From positions 1 to 54,015 of the forward strand of contig NZXU01000089.1 of assembly GCA_002698425.1 (NCBI GenBank): 54,015 nt of DNA. The letters are read 5' to 3'. Source of the DNA: Ahrensia sp. (GTDB taxonomy: Bacteria; Pseudomonadota; Alphaproteobacteria; Rhizobiales; Rhizobiaceae). Below, piece by piece: positions 18,412-26,256 of the stretch. Position 1 is the stretch's first letter. Every line of letters begins with the position of its first letter. The position numbers and the translations under genes were made by a program. The notes under the pieces were generated by a model. That model was not told the DNA's origin and ran no database searches. It saw nothing but the letters and a program-made list of their open reading frames with translations.

Positions 18412-19368
18412 ATGTCCGAAGACCCAGCCATCCTCGTCAATGCAAAGCCTGACCTTGCCGCCGCGCGCACGGCGTGGCTTGAGCAGTTGGCCCGCGAGCG
18501 CCGACTCGCGCCAAAGACGGTGGAAGCCTATGAGCGCGACACGCGCCAGTTCCTCGCCTTTCTCACCGGACATCTCGGCGGCGCGCCGGGCCTGAAAGAC
18601 CTCGCGGAATTGAGGTCGCTCGATTTCCGCGCCTTCCTGACGCGCAGGCGCGCGGGCGGCGCGGGCGCGCGGACGCTGGGTCGCGGCCTTGCCGGAATTC
18701 GCTCCTTCATGCGCTATCTGGAGAAAAGCGGCCTCGCCAACGCCGCCGCCGCGACGACGATGCGCGCGCCGCGCCAGCCGAAATCGCTGCCGAAGCCGCT
18801 GACCGCCGCCGATGCGCGACGCGTGGTCGACACGAAGGAACAGTTGCACGAGGAACCCTGGATCGCCGCTCGCAACGCCGCGGTGCTGACGCTGCTCTAT
18901 GGCTGCGGCCTGCGCATCGGCGAGGCCCTGTCGCTGACGGGCGAGGCGCTGAGAAACCGGTCAGAAAAATCCATCGCGGTGACCGGCAAGGGCTCGAAGA
19001 CGCGCATGGTGCCGCTTCTGCCGGTGGTCTTCGACGCCGTCGATCTCTACCGCCGCCTTTGCATCTACGATCTTCCGGCCGGTGAACCCTTGTTCCGCGG
19101 CGCGCGCGGCGGCGCGTTGCAACCGGCCGTCTTGCAGCGAGACATGCGCAACCTGCGCGGCGCGCTCGGCCTGCCGGACACGGCGACGCCGCATGCACTG
19201 CGCCATTCCTTCGCCACCCATTTGCTCGGCAGCGGCGGCGATCTTCGAACCATCCAGGAATTGCTCGGTCACGCCAGCCTGTCGACCACGCAGGTCTATA
19301 CCGGCGTCGACACGGCGCGCCTGCTCGACGTCTACAAGAACGCCCATCCGCGCGCCCGGGGGGCGTAA
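18412..19368 (+). CDS. xerC: Tyrosine recombinase XerC
   Basis: Site-specific recombinase that with XerD resolves chromosome dimers at dif. The ATG at 18412 gives 318 aa, the normal length; the much longer open frame upstream is antisense to rimM. An N-terminal SAM-like DNA-binding domain (about 15-110) is followed by the catalytic domain with R168 (CGLRIGE), K193 (GKGSK), H261 and R264 (HALRHSF), H287 (LLGHASL) and nucleophile Y296 (QVYTGVD). All catalytic residues are present. XerC rather than XerD is inferred from its placement close to the lpd block, as I recall from rhizobia. Confidence 0.92.
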   Translation: MSEDPAILVNAKPDLAAARTAWLEQLARERRLAPKTVEAYERDTRQFLAFLTGHLGGAPGLKDLAELRSLDFRAFLTRRRAGGAGARTLGRGLAGIRSFMRYLEKSGLANAAAATTMRAPRQPKSLPKPLTAADARRVVDTKEQLHEEPWIAARNAAVLTLLYGCGLRIGEALSLTGEALRNRSEKSIAVTGKGSKTRMVPLLPVVFDAVDLYRRLCIYDLPAGEPLFRGARGGALQPAVLQRDMRNLRGALGLPDTATPHALRHSFATHLLGSGGDLRTIQELLGHASLSTTQVYTGVDTARLLDVYKNAHPRARGA

Positions 19369-19443
19369 ACCGTCCGTACCCCAGTCTGCATTTTTGTCCC
19401 GCTCTTAACGGAATCGTCGCCCTTTTCGGGTCAATTTGCGCGC

Positions 19444-20526
19444 ATGAACGCCGTCTTCGACCGCCTCGACCGCATCAGCGGTCCGCTTCTCGCCGCGCTG
19501 GGCCTCGCCAACGCGCTGTTTTTGTGGACATTTCTCGTCGTGATCTTCGTCGCGCTGCGCAGCCTTCCGGCTGCAGCCGCCGAGACCTGCACCGGCGAAA
19601 ACGTACTCGACGCGATGAAGCGCGACGACCCGGCGGGCTACGCACGCGTGATGAAACAGGCCGCCGAAACGCTGAATGGCGACACGCGGCTGTTCCGCAT
19701 CGAAAAGGACGGACTGCCGGCATCCTACCTGTTCGGCACGATGCACCTGACCGACGAGCGCGTGATCGACCTGCCGCAAAAGGCGCAGGCCGCCTTCGAC
19801 GAGGCCGGCACGGTGGCGATCGAATCGACCGAGATCCTCGATCAGGCCAAGATGGCGATGTCGCTGTTCGCCCGGCCGGAACTGACCATGTTCACCGGCG
19901 AGGAGGGTTTGTCGGACTACCTGACCGACGATCAGCGCGACTTGCTGAAGGAAGGCCTTGCGAAACGTGGCATCCAGTTGGCGCTGGTGGAGCGGATGAA
20001 GCCCTGGCTGCTCACCGGAATGGTGGCTTTGCCGCCCTGCGAACTCGACCGCAAGCAGGCGGGCGCGTCCTTTCTCGACCTGAAGCTCGCCGAGGAGGCG
20101 GAACGCGACGGCAAGGAACTGGTCGGATTGGAAACCGTCGTCGAGCAATTGGACGCCATGGCCTCACTGCCGATGTCGTTTCACGTACAGGGCCTTGTCG
20201 AGAGCATCGCGCTCGGCGACCGCATCGACGACATCATCGAGACGATGATCCAGCTTTACGTGAACGGCGAAACCGGCGCGATCTGGCCGATGCTGCACTC
20301 CGTCTCGCCCGAGATGGAGACCAATGAGGAACTCGCGGCCGGCTATGCCGATTTCGAGGAAACCATGGTCCATGTCCGCAACAAGACCATGCTGGACCGC
20401 GCCATGCCGCTGCTCGACAAGGGCGGCGCCTTCATCGCTGTCGGCGCGCTGCACCTGCCCGGCGAAAAGGGCCTCGCCCATCTGATCAACGAGGCCGGCT
20501 ACACGGTGACACCCGTCTACGAGTGA
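19444..20526 (+). CDS. TraB/GumN family protein
   Basis: A 360-aa protein of the TraB/GumN (Tiki-like) family. The two family hallmarks are visible: LFGTMH near residue 97 and GALHLPGEKGL near the C-terminus, both supplying metal-site histidines in characterised eukaryotic members, which are metalloproteases. An N-terminal hydrophobic stretch (about 22-50) ending in AAAAETC suggests a signal peptide or signal anchor, so the domain is probably periplasmic. The bacterial role is not established. Its end overlaps the convergent glycosyltransferase gene by 10 bases. No clear Shine-Dalgarno sequence. Confidence 0.85.
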   Translation: MNAVFDRLDRISGPLLAALGLANALFLWTFLVVIFVALRSLPAAAAETCTGENVLDAMKRDDPAGYARVMKQAAETLNGDTRLFRIEKDGLPASYLFGTMHLTDERVIDLPQKAQAAFDEAGTVAIESTEILDQAKMAMSLFARPELTMFTGEEGLSDYLTDDQRDLLKEGLAKRGIQLALVERMKPWLLTGMVALPPCELDRKQAGASFLDLKLAEEAERDGKELVGLETVVEQLDAMASLPMSFHVQGLVESIALGDRIDDIIETMIQLYVNGETGAIWPMLHSVSPEMETNEELAAGYADFEETMVHVRNKTMLDRAMPLLDKGGAFIAVGALHLPGEKGLAHLINEAGYTVTPVYE

Positions 20527-21608
20527 TCGAGCGCCGCTAACGCCGCTCTGACGCCTTCGGCAATCGCATCCTGTCCGTGCGCCGCCTGCACGAAGGCGCG
20601 TCCCTCCTCGCGCAGTCTTTCGCCAAGGTCCGGTTCCCGGACCAGCCTTTCGGCGGCGGCCGCAAAATCCCGTGGTGTTTCCGCCGCGAGATAATGGAGA
20701 CCCGGATGGAGATCGAGGCCCTCAACCGCCTTCGCCGTCGCGACGACCGGCACGCCGACGGCGAGCGATTCCAGAACCTTGATGCGCGAGCCCCCGCCCT
20801 CGGACAGGGGCAGAAGGACCATGTCGGCGGCGCGGTAGAGCGGCGCGAGATCGGCCGGGTCGGCGACGAGGTCGGCAAACGGGCTCTTGTCGGCCAGCGC
20901 CTTAAGCCGGGTATTCGGCCGCCTGCCGGCGACGGTAAGGCGCGCCTCGGGAAAATGGCGAAGGATGCGCGGCATGATCGTACCGGCGAGCCGGCGAACC
21001 GCGGCCTTGTTCGGCGGATAGCCGAGATGGCCGATGAACAGGATCTCCGGCTTTTCCGGCCCCTTGCCCCGCTCCGCCCGGAATTCGCCGCACCAGGGCG
21101 GAACCGGATTGGGGATGACCGCCGAATTGACGGCGCACCCGGCGAGCGACCGGGCCAAGGTTTCGTCCTGCCGGGAGCAGGTCCAGATCGCGTCGGCGAG
21201 CGCGATCGCCTCGCGGTCGAGCCGTTTCGCCTCCGCCCAACGGCGGCGGAAGAGGACCGGCGCGAGCATGCGGAGCGGCCCCGGCAGACGCGCCCTGTCC
21301 TGCGCCTCCAGCAACGCGCTTTCGACATTGTGGAAATCGATCACGATCCGCGTATTTGAAGGCAAGCGCTCCCGCAGCGCGCGCGCCCAGCCGAGAAGCG
21401 CCACGCCCTCGACCACGACGACGTCCGGAGCTTGCGAAAGGATCGCCGCGAGCCGATCCGGATCGACATCGCTGCCCTGTACGGTCGCTGCCGCCATTTG
21501 GCTCGCCTCACCGCATTGACGCAGGCTGCGCAGCAGGACCTCGTTTCGAATGTCGGCTCCGGAAACCGGGCTCTCATAGGGCAGGTCGACGATCTGGACT
21601 ATTCGCAT
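20517..21608 (-). CDS. Family 4-type glycosyltransferase
   Basis: A 363-aa GT-B fold glycosyltransferase. The N-terminal domain has VVVVEGVALLGWARAL and IDFHNVESAL; the C-terminal domain contains ILFIGHLGYPPNKAAVRRL and the nucleotide-sugar motif GGGSRIKVLESLAVGVPVVA, typical of family 4 enzymes for cell-surface polysaccharides. The ATG at 21608 is used; a TTG at 21617 in the same frame is the alternative. No membrane segments. The next gene on the other strand, about 350 bases away, is a family 25 glycosyltransferase, suggesting a small surface-glycan pair. Donor and acceptor are unknown. Confidence 0.87.
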   Translation of the reverse strand: MRIVQIVDLPYESPVSGADIRNEVLLRSLRQCGEASQMAAATVQGSDVDPDRLAAILSQAPDVVVVEGVALLGWARALRERLPSNTRIVIDFHNVESALLEAQDRARLPGPLRMLAPVLFRRRWAEAKRLDREAIALADAIWTCSRQDETLARSLAGCAVNSAVIPNPVPPWCGEFRAERGKGPEKPEILFIGHLGYPPNKAAVRRLAGTIMPRILRHFPEARLTVAGRRPNTRLKALADKSPFADLVADPADLAPLYRAADMVLLPLSEGGGSRIKVLESLAVGVPVVATAKAVEGLDLHPGLHYLAAETPRDFAAAAERLVREPDLGERLREEGRAFVQAAHGQDAIAEGVRAALAALDHS

Positions 21609-21964
21609 CGCGCTCAATGATACCCGAACTCAACCACAAGACGTGCCCCTCTCCGGCCCATGCCGGAAGGCTGGATTGTCCAGTCCGGATCCGCGCGACA
21701 GGCCTTGGAGCAGCACGATTTCGACGGCTTTCCCGCCGCCGTGTTTCCCGATTTCCTCGACCTCTATCGCAGTTGACCGAAGGCCGTCCAGCGCGCCGCC
21801 GGAGGAGACGGCCCCGCCGCCGCCGCCCGTCCACAATTGCGTTTGAAAACTCGGTTTGGATTTCGCCGAAATTGGCTGTAGGAACCATGCCGAAACCGAT
21901 GCGTTCGACTGTCGGCCAATGAAGCCGGCCCGCTCCCGTCGAGCGGCCATAATCGAGATAATTC
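21609..21964 (+). other. 356-base gap between glycosyltransferase genes, no supported gene
   Basis: Divergent intergenic stretch. The only candidate inside is a 38-codon plus-strand frame (21660-21776) with moderate codon bias and no ribosome binding site, possibly a gene remnant. The stretch 21838-21890 is relatively AT-rich and may hold the promoter for the gene at 21965, but I see no convincing -35/-10 pair. No tRNA, terminator or repeat. Confidence 0.4.
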
Positions 21965-22756
21965 ATGCCAGAAGCCATGGCCGCGGCCGGCGCACCGCTC
22001 ATCCAGATCGTGACCTGCGCAAAGTCGTCCGAGCGAAGGCTTCCGGAAGCGACGGCCTTGCTCGGCGCGCTCGGCCGGAACGTCGAGGTCGACGTGGTCA
22101 ACGGCTATGTCGCCGAAGACGGCATCATCGACACGCTCTACGATCCGGCCCTGAACGGCCGCCGGGCAAAGCGGCCGATCTCGCGCACCGAGATCGCCGT
22201 CTATGCGAGCCACCGCCTCGCCTGGCGCAGACTGCTCGACGGCGACCACGCCGCGGCGCTCGTCTTCGAAGACGATTTCGGCTTCGGCGACCCACGCTGC
22301 GTCGCCGAGCTCATCGAGAGACGCGACGAGGTGCTGGCCGGCGGCTGCGACATCGTCAAACTGTTCGACTTCCGCAAGAACGGCCCGAACGCGCCGGCCT
22401 TCAGCAGGCGCGTCGGCGGCCTCGAACTGGTGAAATGGCGCGCGCCGACAGCCGGGATGGTCGGCTATCTGATTTCGCGCGCGGGCGCCGAGAAATTCCT
22501 GTCGCGCGAGCGGATCTTCCGGCAGATCGACGAGGACACCAAATATTTCTGGGAACTCGATCTCGACATCTGGTCCGTTCCCGGCAATCCGGTGATCGAA
22601 AGAAGCGGTGAACTCGGCGGCAGCGTGGTCGGCGCGGAGCGCGAAAGCATGAAGATACGCCGCCTCAAGCGAAGCATCTGGGGCAATCTCCTCACCGCCG
22701 ACCGCAAGATCAGGACCCGCTATCACCTGATGCGGGAGCGGATGCGTCAGGGCTGA
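21965..22756 (+). CDS. Family 25 glycosyltransferase (LPS type)
   Basis: A 263-aa cytoplasmic glycosyltransferase of family 25 (LgtB/LpsA-like). The family layout is visible: an early VVNGYVAEDG segment, SRTEIAVYASHRLAWRRLL, and the acidic metal site LVFEDDFGF (about 101-109). A later TAGMVGYLISRAGAEKFL corresponds to the acceptor-side helix. Family members add hexoses to lipooligosaccharide. The gene is short and solitary; a GT4 gene lies upstream on the other strand. Donor and acceptor cannot be told. Confidence 0.84.
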   Translation: MPEAMAAAGAPLIQIVTCAKSSERRLPEATALLGALGRNVEVDVVNGYVAEDGIIDTLYDPALNGRRAKRPISRTEIAVYASHRLAWRRLLDGDHAAALVFEDDFGFGDPRCVAELIERRDEVLAGGCDIVKLFDFRKNGPNAPAFSRRVGGLELVKWRAPTAGMVGYLISRAGAEKFLSRERIFRQIDEDTKYFWELDLDIWSVPGNPVIERSGELGGSVVGAERESMKIRRLKRSIWGNLLTADRKIRTRYHLMRERMRQG

Positions 22757-22860
22757 TCGCCCCGCGCGCGAATTTGTGATCGGCTTTTACCTTGCCAAAT
22801 TCCCGGCCTGAGGTACCCTCCTTCCGTCCGGACATGTCCGGGCCAGCAAAGGAGCAGCGC

Positions 22861-23058
22861 ATGTCTTACAAAGCACTGGGCCTTGGCCTTGTAGCGGCTC
22901 TCTTCGTTTCGGGATCGGCGATCGCCTGCCCGATGCACGATACGGTCGCTCAAAATCAGACACCTGTCGATTATTCCAAGCTCGAGAAGATGGAAGTGGC
23001 GCAAGTGCCGGTCGATGCGTGGCTGATCAAATATCTCGACGCCTGGCGGCAAGCCTGA
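22861..23058 (+). CDS. Small secreted protein (65 aa)
   Basis: A short protein with a clear Sec signal peptide (hydrophobic core about residues 6-20, cleavage likely after SAIA) and a mature part starting CPMHDTVAQ. AAAGGAG lies 8 bases before the ATG at 22861. The Cys after the signal is not in a good lipobox, so the product is probably a soluble periplasmic peptide; a CPMH segment could bind metal. It is followed by a strong terminator at 23084, so it is probably monocistronic. No known family. Confidence 0.72.
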   Translation: MSYKALGLGLVAALFVSGSAIACPMHDTVAQNQTPVDYSKLEKMEVAQVPVDAWLIKYLDAWRQA

Positions 23059-23083
23059 CCGTCGACTGATCTCCAACAAGCTG

Positions 23084-23118
23084 AAAACCCGGCGTTTCCC
23101 GGAACGCCGGGTTTTTTT
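23084..23118 (+). terminator. Rho-independent terminator
   Basis: Long perfect stem AAAACCCGGCGTT / AACGCCGGGTTTT with loop TCCCGG and a run of seven T. It lies about 25 bases after the stop of the 65-aa secreted protein. Confidence 0.9.
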
Positions 23119-23198
23119 CGTCTTCGCGCCAGTCGGCCATGATGGAACCCTTTCGCGCCAAGAGTCGTTATCAGGTCGAAAGTGAAAAGGAGACGATG

Positions 23199-23402
23199 AT
23201 GACCACTCAGGATCGAGAGACAAAAGTCGTTTATAGTTACAGCAGTGGCGGCGCCGGCTGGTTCATCGCCATTCTTCTGCTGATCGTACTCGGCGTCGGC
23301 GGTCTTTATCTTTACAATTCGGGAGCCCTGGACGGTTCCAGCGACGTCAATGTATCGATCGACGTCCCCGAGGAGATAGTCCCGGCAGCGCCGGCAGAGT
23401 AA
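23199..23402 (+). CDS. Small single-pass membrane protein (67 aa)
   Basis: Starts at the second of two adjacent ATGs, 6 bases after AAGGAG; the frame could be extended to 23139 but without a ribosome binding site. The product has a polar N-terminus, one transmembrane helix (WFIAILLLIVLGVGGLYLY) and a short acidic, Pro/Ala-rich tail. No recognised domain. It lies between two rho-independent terminators and so forms its own small transcription unit. Confidence 0.65.
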   Translation: MTTQDRETKVVYSYSSGGAGWFIAILLLIVLGVGGLYLYNSGALDGSSDVNVSIDVPEEIVPAAPAE

Positions 23403-23427
23403 AACCCGCACCCTCCAGTGCAAAAGA

Positions 23428-23455
23428 AAACGGGCCTTTGCGGCCCGTTTTTTTG
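23428..23455. terminator. Bidirectional terminator between the 67-aa membrane protein gene and lpd
   Basis: Stem AAACGGGCC / GGCCCGTTT with loop TTTGC, followed by T-rich sequence on both strands. It serves the convergent genes ending at 23402 (plus) and 23475 (minus). Confidence 0.85.
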
Positions 23456-23474
23456 TTTGCCCTGGAAAAATCCG

Positions 23475-24884
23475 TCACATGTGGATCGGCTTGCCGAAGG
23501 CGGAGGCGAGCGCTGCCTCGCGCACGGCTTCCGACATGGTCGGATGGGCATGGCAGGTGCGCGCCAGATCCTCCGACGAGCCGCCGAATTCCATCAGCAC
23601 CGCCGCCTCGTGGATCATCTCGCCGACGCCACGGCCGAGCATGTGAACGCCGAGGACGCGGTCGGTTTTCTTGTCGGCAAGGATCTTGATGAAGCCGTCC
23701 GGCGCCAGCATCGCCCGCGCGCGGCCATTGGCCGAGAAGGGAAACTTGCCGACCGTATAGTCGACGCCGGCGGCTTTCAGCTCTTCCTCGGTCTTGCCGA
23801 CGGAGGCGACTTCCGGATCGGTATAGACCACGCTCGGAATGACGTCGAAATTCACATGGCCGTGCTGGCCGGCGATGATCTCGGCCACGGCCATGCCCTC
23901 ATCTTCCGCCTTGTGGGCGAGCATCGGCCCGGCGACGACATCGCCGATGGCGTAGATGCCGGTGACCGAGGTCTGCCAGTGTTCGTTGATGTCGACACGG
24001 CCGCGATCGTCCAGCACCACGCCGGCATTCTCCAGGCCGAGCCCGTCCGTATAGGGCCTGCGGCCGGTCGAGACGAGCACGACATCGGCGGAAATGGTCT
24101 GGGCGTCGCCGCCCTTGACCGGCTCGAAAGTGACTTCCGCGCCCTTGCCGGATTTCTGGACGCCGGTGACCTTGGCGCCGAGATTGAACTTGATGCCCTG
24201 CTTTTCCAAGAGCCGCTGGAACTGCTTCGACACGTCGCCATCCATCGGGCCGAGCACCTTGTCGAGGAACTCGACCACGGTGACCTCGGCGCCGAGCCGT
24301 TTCCAGACCGAGCCGAGTTCCAGGCCGATCACGCCGCCGCCGACGACCACGAGATGACCCGGCACCTTGGCGAGGTCGAGCGCGCCGGTCGACGAGACGA
24401 TGACCTTCTCGTCGAAATCGACATCGACGCCGGGAATGCCGGCGACATCGGAACCGGTGGCGATGACGATGTTGTTCGCCTCGATTTCCTGTTCCTTGCC
24501 GTCCTCGCCGGTGACCGAGATCTTGCCCTCGCCCAGAACCTTGCCGGTTCCGGTCAGCCAGTCGATCTTGTTCTTCTTCATCAGGAAGGCGACGCCATCG
24601 ACATTCGACTTAACGGTGGCGTCCTTGTGCGCCAGCATCGCCTTGAGATCGAGCTTCGGCTTGCCGACCTTGACGCCGAGCTTCTCCAGCGAGCCTTCCG
24701 CCTCGTGGAACATCTCGGAGGCGTGCAGCATGGCCTTGGACGGGATGCAGCCGATATTCAGGCAAGTGCCGCCAAGCGTCGCCCGCTTTTCCACGATCGC
24801 GGTCTTCAGGCCGAGCTGCGCGCATTTGATGGCGCAGACATAACCGCCCGGTCCCGATCCGATCACTACAACGTCATAGGCCAT
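23475..24884 (-). CDS. lpd: Dihydrolipoyl dehydrogenase (E3 of 2-oxoglutarate dehydrogenase)
   Basis: FAD-dependent disulfide oxidoreductase that reoxidises the dihydrolipoyl group of SucB with NAD+. The 469-aa product has the FAD motif VVIGSGPGGYVCAIK (6-20), the redox disulfide C41/C46 in GGTCLNIGC, an NAD-binding VVVGGGVIGLELGSVW segment and the catalytic HAHPTMSEA near the C-terminus. It closes the mdh-suc-lpd block, 67 bases after sucB and just before a terminator, so it is the E3 dedicated to this complex. Confidence 0.97.
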   Translation of the reverse strand: MAYDVVVIGSGPGGYVCAIKCAQLGLKTAIVEKRATLGGTCLNIGCIPSKAMLHASEMFHEAEGSLEKLGVKVGKPKLDLKAMLAHKDATVKSNVDGVAFLMKKNKIDWLTGTGKVLGEGKISVTGEDGKEQEIEANNIVIATGSDVAGIPGVDVDFDEKVIVSSTGALDLAKVPGHLVVVGGGVIGLELGSVWKRLGAEVTVVEFLDKVLGPMDGDVSKQFQRLLEKQGIKFNLGAKVTGVQKSGKGAEVTFEPVKGGDAQTISADVVLVSTGRRPYTDGLGLENAGVVLDDRGRVDINEHWQTSVTGIYAIGDVVAGPMLAHKAEDEGMAVAEIIAGQHGHVNFDVIPSVVYTDPEVASVGKTEEELKAAGVDYTVGKFPFSANGRARAMLAPDGFIKILADKKTDRVLGVHMLGRGVGEMIHEAAVLMEFGGSSEDLARTCHAHPTMSEAVREAALASAFGKPIHM

Positions 24885-24951
24885 TGTTTCACAGTCCTTT
24901 CCACGCCACGCGGCGTCTGGAATCGTTTGTCCTGGTTTCTGCGGGCGCCGA

Positions 24952-26217
24952 TCAGAGATCGAGCACCAGACGTTCCGGATCCTCGAGGCTCTCCTTGACG
25001 CGCACCAGGAAGGTCACGGCTTCCTTGCCGTCGACGATCCGGTGGTCGTAGGACAGCGCCAGATACATCATCGGGCGGATGACGACCTGACCGCCGATCG
25101 CCATCGGGCGTTCCTGGATCTTGTGCATGCCGAGAATGCCCGACTGCGGCGCGTTCAGGATCGGCGAGGACATCAGCGAGCCGTAAACGCCGCCATTGGA
25201 GATGGTGAAGGTGCCGCCCTGCATGTCCGCCATGCCGAGCTTGCCGTCGCGCGCCGCCATGCCGAGCCGGCCGATTTCCTTCTCGACTTCGGCGATGGAC
25301 ATCTGGTCGGCGTCGCGCACCACCGGCACGACGAGGCCCTTGTCGGTGCCGACCGCGACGCCGATGTGGCAGAAATGCTTGTAGATGATGTCGGTGCCGT
25401 CGATCTCGGCATTGACCGCGGGCACTTCCTGCAGCGCATGGGTGACGGCCTTGGTGAAGAAGCCCATGAAGCCGAGCTTCACGCCGTGCTTCTTCTCGAA
25501 CAGGTCCTTGTATTTCTTGCGCAGCTCCATCACCGCCGTCATGTCCACCTCGTTATAGGTAGTCAGCATGGCGGCCGTGTTCTGCGCGTCCTTCAGCCGG
25601 CGCGCGATGGTCTGGCGCAGCTTCGTCATGCGCACGCGTTCCTCGCGCTCGGCGTCGCCCGCCGGCGACGGGGCGCGGGCGGCCTTCGGCGCTTCGGCCG
25701 GCGTGGACGGCGCGCCGGAGGCAAGCGCCTCGATCACGTCGCCCTTCAGCACCTGGCCGCGCTTGCCGGAGCCGGAGACCTGCTCTGCGGAGACGCCCTT
25801 GTCGGCCATCATCTTGGCGGCCGACGGGGCCGGCGGCATTTCGGTATCGCGACCGCGCGCATTCTCCATGCCGACCGTGTCGACCTCGGAGCCGGACGGC
25901 GACGGTTCCGGCTTGGAAGCGGACGACTTGCCCTCTTCCTTCTTGTCTTCTTTCTTCTCGTCCTTGACCGGCGCGCCCGCGCCTTCCTCCAGCATGCCGA
26001 GCAGGGCGTCGACCTCGACGGTGTCGCCTTCCTTGGCGATGATCTCGCCGAGCGTGCCTGCGGCCGGCGCCGGCACTTCCAGCGTCACCTTGTCGGTTTC
26101 CAGTTCCAGCAGCGTCTCGCCGTCGGCAACGGCATCGCCCTGTTTCTTGAACCATTGTCCGATGGTCGCTTCCGTGACCGATTCACCCAGGGTGGGCACG
26201 CGGATTTCTTTTGCCAT
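24952..26217 (-). CDS. sucB: Dihydrolipoamide succinyltransferase (E2 of 2-oxoglutarate dehydrogenase)
   Basis: Core of the 2-oxoglutarate dehydrogenase complex; transfers succinyl groups from lipoyl-lysine to CoA. The 421-aa protein has an N-terminal lipoyl domain with the lipoylated K43 in [10 protein letters not shown], a Lys/Glu/Ser-rich linker, a peripheral-subunit-binding domain ([11 protein letters not shown] to [12 protein letters not shown]), a second Ala/Pro linker and the catalytic acyltransferase domain ending in [13 protein letters not shown], which holds the active-site His and Asp. One lipoyl domain, as usual for SucB. It follows sucA by 39 bases. Confidence 0.97.
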   Translation of the reverse strand: MAKEIRVPTLGESVTEATIGQWFKKQGDAVADGETLLELETDKVTLEVPAPAAGTLGEIIAKEGDTVEVDALLGMLEEGAGAPVKDEKKEDKKEEGKSSASKPEPSPSGSEVDTVGMENARGRDTEMPPAPSAAKMMADKGVSAEQVSGSGKRGQVLKGDVIEALASGAPSTPAEAPKAARAPSPAGDAEREERVRMTKLRQTIARRLKDAQNTAAMLTTYNEVDMTAVMELRKKYKDLFEKKHGVKLGFMGFFTKAVTHALQEVPAVNAEIDGTDIIYKHFCHIGVAVGTDKGLVVPVVRDADQMSIAEVEKEIGRLGMAARDGKLGMADMQGGTFTISNGGVYGSLMSSPILNAPQSGILGMHKIQERPMAIGGQVVIRPMMYLALSYDHRIVDGKEAVTFLVRVKESLEDPERLVLDL

Positions 26218-26256
26218 TGTTCAGTCTTTCCGGGGGTCAGATAGGTTTGATTGCCG

